DNA of 64,000 nt from Metellina segmentata (Eukaryota > Arthropoda > Arachnida > Araneae > Tetragnathidae), in NCBI GenBank assembly GCA_947359465.1, contig OX375872.1, positions 18,708,018 through 18,772,017 on the forward strand. The letters run 5' to 3'. This document shows, piece after piece, positions 55,201 to 64,000 of this stretch. The notes beneath the pieces were generated by a model that worked only from the letters and a program-made list of their open reading frames with translations, made no database searches and was not told the origin of the DNA. Within the stretch, counting starts at the first letter, position 1. The number at the start of each line of letters is the position of its first letter. A program made the position numbers and the translations under genes.

Positions 55201-56727
55201 TTTCATCCCATTCACTTCATGAGCAAGAAGACTACTCCTCAACAAGAGAAGTATTGTTCTTACGAATTGGAAGTACTGGCTGTAATCGAGGCTTTGCGAA
55301 AGTTTCGCTACTACTTGTTGGGTACTAAGTTCAAAATAGTGACCGATTGCGCTGCATTTCAGAGGACTATGCAGAAAAAAGAGCTTACACCAAAAATTGC
55401 TCGATGGGCATTGTCACTCGAAGAATATGATTATGAGGTTGTCCATAGATCAGGCACCCAAATGAAGCATGTGGATGCCCTAAGCAGGAACATATTGTTG
55501 ATAACAACTCGTGCACAAGGAGAATTAACAACCCAAATAGAAGCTGCACAACATCAAGATGATCACATTAAAGCAATTAAAACTCTAGTTGAAGAAGGAC
55601 ATGACAATGAACATTTCATTAAAGCAGGAATTGTGTACAAGTATGAGAATGGGAAAGAACTACTAATGGTTCCTCAGGCGATGCAAAATAACATCATTAA
55701 AGACGTTCACAACAAAGGTCACTTTGGCGCTGCCAAGACAGAGGAAATTCTTAAGCAACAGTTTTTTATTCCTAATGCAAGAAAACATGTTGAAATCGTT
55801 ATTTCTAATTGCGTACAGTGCATCCTCTGCAATAGAAAACGTGGAAAAGGCGAAGGGTTTCTTAATCCAGTGCCGAAAGACAACGTTCCACTTGGGACTT
55901 ACAATATCGACTTTTTGGGACCCCTTCCAACAACGAATAAAAGATACCAACATATTTTCTCGGTAGTCGATGCCTTTACGAAGTTTGTCTGGTTATACCC
56001 AGTGAAATCTACCTCGGCTAGCGATGCTATCGAAAAGCTGAAATTACAACAAGCTACTTTTGGAAACCCATCACGAATAATTTCAGATAGGGGATCAGCG
56101 TTTACATCGAAGGAATTCACTGATTATTGTACTGATCAGGGAATTGAACATTGTAAAATAACAACCGGAATTCCTAGAGGCAATGGGCAGGCAGAAAGGA
56201 TTATTGGTCTGTTGATTCCTGTTCTTGCCAAACTTTCAATAGAGGAGCCTAGCAAATGGTTCAAATATGTTCCAAGTCTACAAAGTATCATAAACAGTAC
56301 ACCATCCAGAAGTACGAAGCATACGCCATTCGAACTGATGATTGGCATCACAATGAAAAATAAAGAAGATCTGAAGATAAAAGATATATTGGAAGAAGAG
56401 TATGAAAAGTCCGTGATGAAGAAGAGAGAAGAATTACGCGAACAAGCAAAAGACAATATTTTCAAATTGCAACAGGAAAATAAACGTCAGTATAACAAAG
56501 GGAGAAAAAAATCTAGAGTGTACAAAGTAGGAGATCTAGTGGCCATTCAGCGTACGCAGTTTGGAGTTGGGCTTAAGCTGAAACCTAAATTTTTGGGACC
56601 CTATAGAGTTGTAAAAGTGTCTCCTAATGACAGATATGCCATTGAAAAAGTGGGCGATCATGAAGGTCCACGCCTAACTACTTCAGCAGCTGATTACATG
56701 AAACCCTGGCCCACTGGTCAACAGTAA
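52294..56727 (+). CDS. Gypsy Gag-Pol polyprotein, 1477 aa
   Basis: Gag: residues 1-~310, with a strongly charged Lys/Glu-rich coiled-coil stretch at ~45-90 and a capsid-like region after it. Two CCHC zinc knuckles (C320-C323-H328-C333 and C342-C345-H350-C355) bind the RNA. Aspartic protease: DTGSD at D397. Reverse transcriptase: D739 in TLDLKNAF and Y802-M-D-D805. RNase H: D951 (HTDASS), E993, D1018 (VTDCA). Integrase: zinc site H1139, H1143, C1173, C1176, and catalytic D1206, D1265, E1301 (spacings 58 and 35). Near the end is a GPY/F-like module (KFLGPYRV, ~1432-1439). Gag and Pol share one frame with no frameshift site. All catalytic residues are present. It would act in cytoplasmic particles, and the integrase in the nucleus. 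No env-like frame follows. Confidence 0.96.
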   Translation: MATYLAGARKIDLLALIEELELIATEGTKIPQLIKLITKADEYSEELTKTLLKRIVSERETKERDDKAEREREAKENEKKAEREFQLKKLQLENKSTGSFDFISPLKTDFSKLMTRFDGNCDLSMYLSLFEKQINRVEIPKENWVIFLVSLLPLDIANLIAREPDPLANDYDHVKKLLLNRFKLTPEQFRQHFFTHKKETTASWRDFAYELDNFFEEWVVGLSISKYEELKDLIVADQIKRKIPFEMREHFIDELPKLNEVAELVNKLDEYEAARFHLKRPGARDMKSAETQSHQRSKKFNDKPSIVRAHQSVTNQYIKCFSCNEIGHRISECPNKNKGIKCLKCNEYGHRKFECNKGVKTDINEEKKVLINMSSNHEKKLYKCLKIMSKYVDALIDTGSDLSILKYDFYMQIGAPELTPCDIMLNGIGNQSVKSLGYFCAEITIDNFNILTEFFVIENLCCNIVIGMDVINKLNISISGNDLRILSFRENSTNLSFTHTSEVKESEKLKAKRFEGPHSGSKGIKTKTSCRNGATVLESESNERQMFGIPSPLTHPFKEENRCELLATAINIPMIGVASSCAQDVRENDLTFNPLSELPISLMDEIELQHIKDPKIRNELDILISEHKTHKIKDTEVKMTLILTDDIPICQRPHRMSLKEQKIVEEQIQVWLKDGIIKPSCSNYASPIVLCKKKGNNSYRLCVDYRSVNRKLIKDKHPLPLIQDVLDCLGNAQVFSTLDLKNAFFNIPMDPNSTRYTAFVTHEGQYEFNVVPFGCSNSPSVFVRYINTVFRDLIRDKTIIIYMDDIVIPSIDEQAGLEKIKRVLKVASEYGVIINFKKCQFLQHSIEFLGYVIEGGKIQPSPSKTRAVKNFPQPKNVKQVMSFLGLCSYFRQFVGGFSRIAKPLSDLLRNNVEWTFGSEQVKAFERLKEILSSSPVLHLFRQGATLELHTDASSHGFGAVLLQQAHDGKFHPIHFMSKKTTPQQEKYCSYELEVLAVIEALRKFRYYLLGTKFKIVTDCAAFQRTMQKKELTPKIARWALSLEEYDYEVVHRSGTQMKHVDALSRNILLITTRAQGELTTQIEAAQHQDDHIKAIKTLVEEGHDNEHFIKAGIVYKYENGKELLMVPQAMQNNIIKDVHNKGHFGAAKTEEILKQQFFIPNARKHVEIVISNCVQCILCNRKRGKGEGFLNPVPKDNVPLGTYNIDFLGPLPTTNKRYQHIFSVVDAFTKFVWLYPVKSTSASDAIEKLKLQQATFGNPSRIISDRGSAFTSKEFTDYCTDQGIEHCKITTGIPRGNGQAERIIGLLIPVLAKLSIEEPSKWFKYVPSLQSIINSTPSRSTKHTPFELMIGITMKNKEDLKIKDILEEEYEKSVMKKREELREQAKDNIFKLQQENKRQYNKGRKKSRVYKVGDLVAIQRTQFGVGLKLKPKFLGPYRVVKVSPNDRYAIEKVGDHEGPRLTTSAADYMKPWPTGQQ

Positions 56728-56871
56728 AAAAAAATGTATATATGAACCTTTTTTCCCTCTTTCTTTCTTCTTTTTTGTTTGTATTTTCAGATATGTGATA
56801 ATGTTATGGCCTGTTTACTGATGTTGAAGACGGCGAATTTCGAGGACGAAATTACAGTCAGGATAGCCGAT
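56728..56871 (+). other. Gypsy 3' untranslated segment
   Basis: 144 bases between the stop codon and the 3' LTR. It has a pyrimidine-rich stretch (cttttttccctctttctttc) and then aatttcgaggacgaaatt, a block often seen near the 3' end of Ty3/gypsy elements. A clean purine tract directly before the LTR is not visible (tcaggatagccgat precedes it). Confidence 0.7.
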
Positions 56872-57164
56872 TGTGGGATTGTGCGACGAGCGCGCCAAAG
56901 CCTGATACGTCCGCAGCAGTAACGCCACCTAGAGGAAGCGTCCGCTCAGAAGCGACCGCAGCAATGAGACAGATGTTCCCCCAGACACCGAAGCTAGCAG
57001 TTGGGCAGACGGCCCATGACTTTTTAGGCAGATGGCCTCTTAGTTGTCGGATATTCTTAATTGTCAAAGATGTTTGTAAATATACTGTAAATACATTAAT
57101 TTTGTAATTAAACTTAAATTTAAACTTTAAGAGTTATTTATCTTTTACCTTTTACGAACCCACA
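56872..57164 (+). repeat. 3' LTR (293 bp)
   Basis: No difference from the 5' LTR was found on direct line-by-line reading. Confidence 0.95.
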
Positions 57165-57184
57165 TATATATGTATATGTATGTA

Positions 57185-57236
<52 letters not shown>

Positions 57237-57295
57237 TATAAATAAATATATATATATATAAATATATATATATAAATATATATATATACTAGCAA
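57165..57295. repeat. TA-rich microsatellite
   Basis: tatatatgta-type repeats, with interruptions by aaatata. It is the downstream half of the gypsy target tract. Confidence 0.9.
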
Positions 57296-58843
57296 AATAC
57301 CCGACCTTACTCGGTTTGAATTGGTTTACTCTAGATTGAAGAGATAATCAAAATATATAATGACTTACGTTTTTTGTAGAATAAAAATTTATTTTAACAT
57401 CTTTCGCCATCTTTATATTTTCTACAACTTACTTTGGACACAAATCCTACACATGCATATACATTCATGTAATACATTTCACATACATCGCACAATTGCT
57501 GTATGACAAAGCTACAAAATGACGAAAGGTGATACTAAGGTTACTACTATAAAAGACGATTTATAGGAAGATTTGGAATTCCTTTTCTTAAGTTCTTTTC
57601 ATGTTCAACTCAATTAATTAAAATTACGATTTACGGCGAGTGCTCTCGCACTCATAGTCAACAAAACAATATTTTTTACTTGTGGCATTCTTGCCTCCGG
57701 TATGCGACATTGTGAAATTTTGCAATCTTCTCCTGTCATTATTACAACGAATTTTTTAATGTTGGAAAAAGTTCCAGTTTGGATTAATAAACATTATTAT
57801 TCTTTCAATAACGGCATTATTCTTTCAATAACGGCATTATTCCTTCAATAACGGCATTATTCTTTAAATAACGGCATTATTCTTTAAATAACGGCATTAT
57901 TCTTTAAATAACGGCATTATTCTTTAAATAACGGCATTATTCTTTAAATAACGGCATTATTCTTTCAATAATGGCATAACTACACTTAAAATTTACTGAA
58001 AATGTATACTGACTTACCTAACATTTTTAAGTCTAATACTTTGTGGTGCTGTTGCATGTGATGAGAAGGAAAACACATTTATTAAAATAATAAATATTTA
58101 AAACAGGAAACAGCCAAGTAAAACAAAATAAAAGATGTCACAAAAAATTGTTCTAAACATCTTAATTTGTTATTCAATTTTATCTCTTGATCTCGCACAG
58201 TTGCCACAACTTACAACTAAAAGTGTACAAAATTTAGAAATGTGAAATGAATTCAGAGTGAAAGAACCAGAAAAAATATCACTGCTCGCGCGATCTTGTT
58301 CATTCTCGTTTCATTGAAAAATATCGTCTGTCCCAAATATTCGGAAATCGTTTTCATTGCGCAAAGAATAAAAATAAGACTCGAAATAAATGAAGTATCA
58401 GAGATGAAATTCCATAAAAAATAATAATTTTTTGAAGAATAATTACTTTTTCAGCAGTACTGGTAAAGCAATCGAAGTTCTCGTAATATTCAATAGACAT
58501 TCCAATTTTTCCAAAACTACCAAATTATGGTTGATTTAAGTATACTTACTCAGGTGTTTTAGCATGAAACTCAACTAAATATAACAATAAAGAAATGTGT
58601 AATATTGCATTCACTAAACTAATAGATAATGTATAAAATAAAATACAATGCAATCAAATATCTGGAATACAATTCATGTGATGTCTACACAAACACACAA
58701 ATACAAAATCGAGCATAGAACAGAAAGACGGACAGACAGACTTTCGCAACCAATGCCACTCACTAAATGAAGATAAGTACTCACTGTATGCAAATTTTCA
58801 TGAAAATATCTTAAACCGCGTGGACGTGTATAGGGCACAACAT

Positions 58844-58878
<35 letters not shown>

Positions 58879-58975
58879 CCAAACGAGAAAAAGGCGGATT
58901 CGGCATCAGAAGGGTCCAAAACGGATAGAAAACTTGAAATGGGTCGAAAATATTGAATGTACAAACAAACACTCC
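57290..58975. repeat. Dispersed repeat between TA tracts, with (CAGA)n
   Basis: Begins actagcaaaatacccgacct, tactcggtttgaattggt, and ends with cttatttatatagatat before the next TA tract. Near the end are aaattttcatgaaaatatc, accgcgtggacgtgta and a (CAGA)n run at about 58851-58878, with a shorter one at 58731. Such CCCG-start, CAGA-near-end repeats flanked by TA tracts are widespread in invertebrates as I recall, but I cannot assign a superfamily. No long frame. It contains the 20-bp array at 57794-57977. Confidence 0.55.
57794..57977. repeat. 20-bp tandem repeat, 9 copies
   Basis: The unit CATTATTCTTTMAATAACGG (M is C or A) repeats about nine times with one or two substitutions per copy. Units 1-3 and 9 have C, and units 4-8 have A at the variable position, consistent with recent unequal exchange in the middle. 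Confidence 0.93.
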
Positions 58976-58984
58976 ATTCTTATT

Positions 58985-59212
<228 letters not shown>

Positions 59213-59318
59213 GATGGTGCTTTTGATTCGGTTTTGAACATGCAAGTTAAGTTTCAGGAAATAAATGACAGGAATCAAAGACATTGACTTCCAGATCTAT
59301 TTTACAACAATGTTACCT

Positions 59319-59411
59319 TGTTACCTGACCGGGTTCAAATTTACGTGATGTTGATTTCGGATCTTTCCCTTCAGGATAGCCTATTGTGTCGCTGCAGTGG
59401 GAGACTTATTA
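59319..59411 (+). mobile_element. SINE family 1, 3' fragment
   Basis: tacctgaccgggttcaaatt, tacgtgatgttgatttcgg, atctttcccttcaggat and gcctattgtgtcgctgcagt. The gatcccggaccgtc block is deleted. Confidence 0.75.
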
Positions 59412-59825
59412 CAAACTACCATCCTGTTTTGTAACCAGTATGGTGGGAAAAGCAGGTGCCCAGGTTCATGGATCAAATAGCAGCACGTCGTTTCAGTCCA
59501 CGTACACACCGAGCTCCGTTATCGACTAGTATTTCCCGAAGCTTAGGGTGTATTGCAACTAGACATCTGAAGCACGAAACAGCTCGTATGGTGTGACAAA
59601 TGACGTTTTCTACGTCATTACGCTTATGGGAGACCGCATGTGCTGCGCGGACAGAGTGGAGCAATGGATCTAGCTTTCAAAATCAGTAAATAAAAAGGGG
59701 TGGAGACGTTGATATTGGTATTGCAAAGATAATGTTGGGCGAGAGATTGGGTTTTTAAAGCATAAAAGGCTGGATTCGGTCAACCTGCTTCAAGTGATGT
59801 TTTCCGTCAGGTGAACGGAAAGTAG
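59412..59825. other. Gene-free stretch
   Basis: A 63-codon minus-strand frame (59473-59664) lacks a recognisable domain. No element found. Confidence 0.45.
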
Positions 59826-59878
59826 GTATTTTGATAAACGTCGCACTTGAGCAACACAACGGGCTATTCGAGACGGTC
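59826..59878 (-). mobile_element. SINE family 1, 3' end, minus strand
   Basis: gataaacgtcgcacttgagc, aacacaacgggctattcg, agacggt. It stops where a family 3 tail (cttggttggttgg) begins, the same position at which the copy at 60141 is interrupted. Confidence 0.75.
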
Positions 59879-60110
59879 TTGGTTGGTTGGTTTTGATGTT
59901 TTATGGCTCAAAGACAAGGGCGCAGGCGCAAAACATAAAATTTTTAGAACATTTTGGTAAAATAAAAAGAATTGGTAATCCAGTTTCGTAATTGCTAGTA
60001 TATATACATTTTAAGTTGTATGGTCACACGTGCTTTATCAATCTATACAACCATATAGCGGAAAATGCAATCAGTATTGCTTTTTGTACCACAAAAAATG
60101 CAATCCAAGC
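59879..60110 (-). mobile_element. SINE family 3 fragment, minus strand
   Basis: Starts with the reversed tail ttggttggttggttttgatg, ttttatggctcaaagacaag. The later part is diverged and its tRNA-like head was not recognised. Confidence 0.55.
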
Positions 60111-60140
60111 AATAAATTTTGTTGGGTATTTACGTAGGTA

Positions 60141-60636
60141 GTTATTTAAGTAACGTCACCCTGGATCAGCTCATCGGGCTATTGGCGACGGTTGGGGTGG
60201 TTGCTTGGATTGGTATTTCATGGTGAAAAGGCAATACTTGTGTGTGTGGCCAGGCTTCGCCATGCACAATACATACAATATCATGTAATAGACACACACA
60301 ATGAAAGTTTTGCTAACAGGAAAAGAACACGTGTCTCCTACAACTCGAAGGTTGCTAGCGAAGTGGGCATGCCCACTGATCCACGACGGTCTGGGGTCAA
60401 TCCCCGATGGGAAAGATCTGAGTACAACAGAACATAATTTTAAACCACGTAAGATGATGAAGTCACACCAGAGCTAACATCCAGTCTCCAAACGTCCACA
60501 ACGTGAGGAGATTTGAGTCCACGACAGATTTAACGTGCACCAGCGCCGCCCTATGTAGACGACAATCTGTGGTTGGATTCGAACTCGCAACCCTTCGGTT
60601 GACAATCCGCTTCACTTCCAACCGGGCTACCTCGGG
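60141..60636 (-). mobile_element. SINE family 1 copy split by a family 3 SINE
   Basis: Left part: aagtaacgtcaccctggatc, gggctattggcgacggt (to 60192). Right part from 60384: cgacggtctggggtcaatcc, gggaaagatctgagtacaac, ccagtctccaaacgtccaca, gagtccacgacagatttaac, gtgcaccagcgccgccctat, gtggttggattcgaactcgc, and tccaaccgggctacctcgg. It is a full type-B copy once the insert is set aside. Confidence 0.88.
60193..60383 (-). mobile_element. SINE family 3, complete, minus strand
   Basis: Flanked by cgacggt (60186-60192 and 60384-60390). In reverse complement it starts ggatcagtgggcatgcccac and ttcgctagcaaccttcgag (tRNA-like head) and ends atgaaataccaatccaagca then accacccca. It matches the head and tail style of the copy at 61741-61977. 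Confidence 0.8.
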
Positions 60637-60818
60637 TTGGGTTGGTGTGGAAGTTTGGAGAGTGTGGTGCCAGCTCAGGTGTTGCCTCGTCATCTGGCCG
60701 TGGTTCAAAATTACATGGTGTAGTCCTCGGATCTTTCCCTTGGGGGATTGATTCCGGACCGTCGTCAACAGCCCGTTGTGTTGCTCTAGTACGATGTTAA
60801 TTAAAATTTACCAATTAC
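60637..60818 (+). mobile_element. SINE family 1, 3' two-thirds
   Basis: ttgggttggtgtggaagttt, gtgccagctcaggtgttgcc, atctggccgtggttcaaaat, ttgattccggaccgtcgtca and gttgctctagtacgatgtta, ending aaaatttaccaattacc. It sits directly against the head of the minus-strand copy ending at 60636. Confidence 0.88.
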
Positions 60819-61142
60819 CAAGATTTATGTGAGAAAAAAAAATCTGTATCAAAAAATAGCATACCACTTGTGTTCGGTTGTTTGTTTAGTTTCTTGAAAT
60901 TATGGAAATAATGGTCTTGACTGCAAGTCATATTAAAAATATAATTATCTTTGGGTTTCCTAGGACAGATTTTCAGCTTAAACAAACAAACCTTGAGAAA
61001 AATGAAGGATTTATTTACTTTTACCCAAAGAGGGGGTTTTCGGTTGTTATAAATTGGGACCTTCTTCAAATCACCGCTTATCACCGTTTTCGTGATGTTT
61101 AATCTGATTCGTGTAGACCACATTTTTCAATTTGGTAGGTTT
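60819..61142. other. Gene-free stretch
   Basis: Two overlapping chance frames on opposite strands. Nothing recognised. Confidence 0.45.
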
Positions 61143-61253
61143 TTAATTAACGTCGCACTGGAGCAGCACAACGGTCTATTGCTGACGGTACGGGATCCAA
61201 CCCTAAGGGAAAGGATACCACCCCGCGATTTGGAATCACCGTCAGATGACGCT
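61143..61253 (-). mobile_element. SINE family 1, 3' fragment, minus strand
   Basis: ttaattaacgtcgcactgga, gcagcacaacggtctattgc, gacggtacgggatccaaccc and caccgtcagatgacgc. Confidence 0.82.
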
Positions 61254-61539
61254 ATTCTAGTTTGTTTGTAATTGCATTGTCGAGAAGTACTGATATTAAG
61301 TGAAAATCTGAATATATGTTGCTAGAAGAGGTGTTTCACCAACCTACAGTCAAAGATAATTTCGTTTCTTGTTTCAAAGTAACAATACACAATTTAGAAA
61401 CTTGCTTAATTTGCTTAGATTTGTTTACGTACACTTATTCAAACGACTGATTTACGTATTACAGATAATAAAAGTGGAACATTAACCATCTGAAGGGTTC
61501 ACGCGCATTATTGTATCTTGCAACCATGTTGTGACCACT

Positions 61540-62420
61540 ATTCTTAGGGACAAGTGGAATTTAAGATGCCTAATAATTATATTATAGGAAAAGGGGAGAA
61601 ATAGATTCACTCTCCAAAGGATTCTATTCTTCAGAATAAGCTAGATTTTCTCCTATATAATTCTTAGGAAAAGAGTAATGAAATATTTCCCAAAAAAGAA
61701 TTCTAGACAAAGAAATGATTATTAGAATCGTGCCAAATGATTTCAGAGGTAGTTGTGGTTCAGTGGGTATACCCATTGCTCTAGCAACAAGCGAGATAAA
61801 AATGGCACAGGTTCGATTTCTGTCAGGTTCTATTGCTCCCTGAGTACATTTCTTTTGTGTAAGAAAAAATAAATTTTTTGTGTGTATACATCACTTGAAG
61901 CTGTCTGCCTTGTGTTTTGTTGCATAAATCCCAAACATGGCATTTGCAGTATAAAAACTAAAACCAACCAACCAAATTATTCTAATCTAGGAAACGAAAC
62001 AATAGAATCATCCCAAAAGATTATATTCTAGCGAAAGAACCAATACAATTCTTCCGAAAGGACCAATAAAACTTTTTCCGAATGATTATATTCCAAAAAA
62101 ATTATGTAATTGAACTGTTCCAAAGATTTCTATTCTAAGAAAATGATCAATAGCACTTTTCCAAAAAATTTCATTCCAAAGAAAGGACCAACAGAATCTT
62201 TCAAATAATATACGTGGTTTCTTAGTCGTTAAATGAGTTGTGTTATAAAACGTATATATTTTTCCGAATTATTCGATTCCAACAAACAAATCGATACAAC
62301 TGTTCCGAAGAATTATATTCTTAGGATAGGATCAATAAAATCTCAAGGAATAGATGTGGGTTCTAAGTCATTATAAATAAGTTGCCTTATAAAAGCAATT
62401 ATATTCTACTCCAAAACCTC
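61540..62420 (-). repeat. Dispersed ~45-bp minisatellite array, reverse orientation
   Basis: Units of ttctaggaaaagaa, caatagaatc-ttccaaa and gattatattc, interrupted by the SINE at 61741-61977. Two units contain a longer shared segment (tagatgtgggtt, aagtcat). Confidence 0.72.
61741..61977 (+). mobile_element. SINE family 3, complete, plus strand
   Basis: The tRNA-like head has a consensus A box TGGTTCAGTGG (61756-61766) and a near B box GGTTCGATTTC (61810-61820). The body contains tgtctgccttgtgttttgtt, gcataaatcccaaacatggc and atttgcagtataaaaac. The tail is aaaccaaccaaccaa. It is inserted in the minisatellite. About 235 bp. Confidence 0.83.
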
Positions 62421-63286
62421 GTCACACTGCTCAGAGGGTTAAAAGCTATGCATATTTCCCTCGAACGTATGTATGTATTTTTGGAGCAGCCTCGGCGTAT
62501 GTATGTATTTCATAACATCCTCCAGGCTAAGCTTATTTCCAGAGTAGCACAGTTTCTTTAAAGTGTTTTTTCAAAGCTTCACACGCAAAAGGCGAATTCC
62601 GTAGCACTGTCCAGGTAGTAAAAACAGTGGGAAAGTAATTAAACGCACCGTGCAGAGTGCGACAGCACAGAGGATGGAAATTCCTCATCACCAGACGGTG
62701 ATGAAAAACAACTCAAAATGAAAACTGCTCCCCCATTGAAGAGCGGTGGGGGAGAACTCCTAGAGAAATACAATCTCTGAGTCAGGCCTGAACAGTGTCT
62801 AAAACATTTAAGAAAGGTAATTATATTTTTATCTCTTTAGATTAGAAAATCTTTGAAGGATTAAAAAGCAAAAATATGGCGTTTTAGTTCGCTTCCAAGA
62901 ACTTGATAGCGCATAAAGCCTCTCACCTATCCTTTATTTTGTTATTAATATCTTGCTTACTGTGTACTTGGGAAAAGGTAATTTTAGACATCGTAAAAAC
63001 AATTCGATATTAAACTAGCAATTTATATATTCCTGGGTTCAGATACTGATATCGGCATAAAGTCGATAGCTTATTTGAGATTTCTCTACATAGGCTAATA
63101 GAAAAGCTCTGTAGAAGAAAAATTGTGAAAAGTTGTTTTTGTTTGTTTGTCTGATGCAAATACCTGTTCAAAATTGTTACCAATTCTAGTCAAGGAATAA
63201 TTGGGTTTTTCTACTCGGATCTCTTTTCCCATTGGAGTATCGTCTCTACGTGGTATTTCTTTATTTAATAACTTGACTAGTACTTG
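62421..63286. other. Gene-free stretch
   Basis: Holds a small direct repeat (cgtatgtatgtattt twice near 62465-62510) and a short GC-richer patch near 62600-62760 with the hairpin tcatcaccagacggtgatga. No gene recognised. Confidence 0.5.
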
Positions 63287-63302
63287 GACGAGATATCTCG
63301 TC
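63287..63302. repeat. GACGAGATATCTCGTC palindrome
   Basis: Third perfect copy of the 16-base palindrome. The flanks here do not match those at 908 and 32668. Confidence 0.8.
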
Positions 63303-63311
63303 GTAACCACT

Positions 63312-63460
63312 TGGTAGGTAGGAAGGATATTTCATTCAAGTCACACTGGACCAACACAACGGGATATATGAGACGGTCTTGTATCAATCCAAAGGGACAT
63401 CATTCGATGACAACAGTGCGTAATTTTGAACAGCGGTCGGTTGACGAGGTCACACCTGAG
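63312..63460 (-). mobile_element. SINE family 1, 3' half, minus strand
   Basis: tcattcaagtcacactggac, caacacaacgggatatatga, gcgtaattttgaacagcggt and cgaggtcacacctgagg. Confidence 0.78.
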
Positions 63461-63622
63461 GATGTTACGGTATTACTAGGGAAAAAAAGAGAGGTAAATT
63501 TTGAAAATAATTCCCCCACGAATTGTAACTCTCAATTATATCGTCCAATTCATATGATATCAAATCTTCAGGGCAAAATTCCTAACGTGTAATAATATTT
63601 ACCTGACCATGCGATAGAGTTT

Positions 63623-63811
63623 GCGGTAGTCCGGTTAGAAGAGTAATGGATTAGCAACCGGTGTGGATTTAAAGTTCGAATCCAGCTAAACACCGTCGCG
63701 TTAAAAGTGGCCTGGTGCAGAGTGGGGTGCCAGCTCAGATGTAACCTCGTCAACTAAACGTGGTTGAAAATTACGTGGTGTTCTCGAATCTTTCCCTTCG
63801 GGTTTGATCAC
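63623..63811 (+). mobile_element. SINE family 1, type-B head, internal deletion
   Basis: Head: ggtagtccggttagaagagt, aatggattagcaaccgg and the B-box-like agttcgaatccagc. The body jumps from gtggcctggtgca straight to gagtggggtgccagctcaga, so about 70 bases are deleted. It ends gggtttgatcacgacg. Confidence 0.83.
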
Positions 63812-63916
63812 GACGAAATTATTGGATTCGTTATATTTTGCAACCAATATTGCATTTTCTGCAATCCAAATCGAACCCGGGAATTGAACTGATCCAGGTA
63901 GTTCTAGCAAATTCGC

Positions 63917-64000
63917 TCGTCACCTGACTGAGGTTCAAAATTACCAGATGATGTCCTCGGATTTATCCCTTCGGGATAGATCCCGGACCGTCGCCAATAG
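63917..64000 (+). mobile_element. SINE family 1, 3' part, cut by the window edge
   Basis: ctcgtcacctgactgaggtt, caaaattaccagatgatgtc, cttcgggatagatcccggac, cgtcgccaatag. It continues beyond the window. Confidence 0.85.

Noticed and set aside
57794..57977. CRISPR-like direct repeats
   Set aside because: The units are head-to-tail with no spacers, in a eukaryotic context.

Overview
The window looks like intergenic, repeat-saturated DNA from an arthropod nuclear genome, most likely a spider. It is AT-rich, has no bacterial-style gene packing, and carries RNA polymerase III-type SINEs, Ty3/gypsy, Tc1/mariner, piggyBac and hAT-like elements, and many diverged minisatellites. The spider assignment is inference, based mainly on the style of the SINE body; the sequence itself proves only a metazoan mobile-element fauna. 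I found no convincing host protein-coding gene, rRNA or functional tRNA gene. The only long intact reading frame is the Gag-Pol of a retrotransposon. Layout: 0-7 kb holds SINE pieces, a ~240-bp tandem repeat, a piggyBac derivative inserted in a SINE at TTAA (3.9-4.8 kb) and more tandem repeats. 7-16 kb holds a hAT-like element packed with CATCGATG motifs (8838-9609), several satellites, full and partial SINEs, and a LINE tail. 16-22 kb holds a piggyBac N-terminal relic, a mariner-like relic (18.8-19.5 kb) and a 1.4-kb Tc1-like element (19.9-21.3 kb). 22-31 kb is almost entirely tandem-repeat arrays of five or six kinds. 31-32.4 kb is a Tc1-like element with nonsense mutations. 32-42 kb holds three inverted-repeat elements, two of them with 8-bp target duplications, including a degenerate two-gene element with a THAP-domain gene relic. 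42-49.5 kb holds a Tc1 relic interrupted by a complete SINE, Tc1 fragments, a TTAA-flanked MITE, and a second hAT-like CATCGATG element with a perfect 8-bp duplication. 50.6-51.7 kb holds a second SINE family with long target duplications and a pile of minus-strand SINE fragments. 51772-57164 is a complete Ty3/gypsy retrotransposon with identical 293-bp LTRs inserted in a (TA)n tract. 57-59.2 kb is a TA-flanked dispersed repeat with a 20-bp tandem array. 59.3-64 kb returns to SINEs, including a third family nested in the first, and a minisatellite. The features act as a nested set of insertions rather than as a pathway. Only the gypsy element looks potentially active. The SINEs would depend on an unseen LINE, and the MITEs on unseen transposases. 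The most interesting items are the CATCGATG-array hAT-like family, the two-gene THAP element, SINE families that share heads or bodies in different combinations, and a dispersed perfect palindrome. Edges of diverged repeats are approximate; edges given with target duplications are exact as read.
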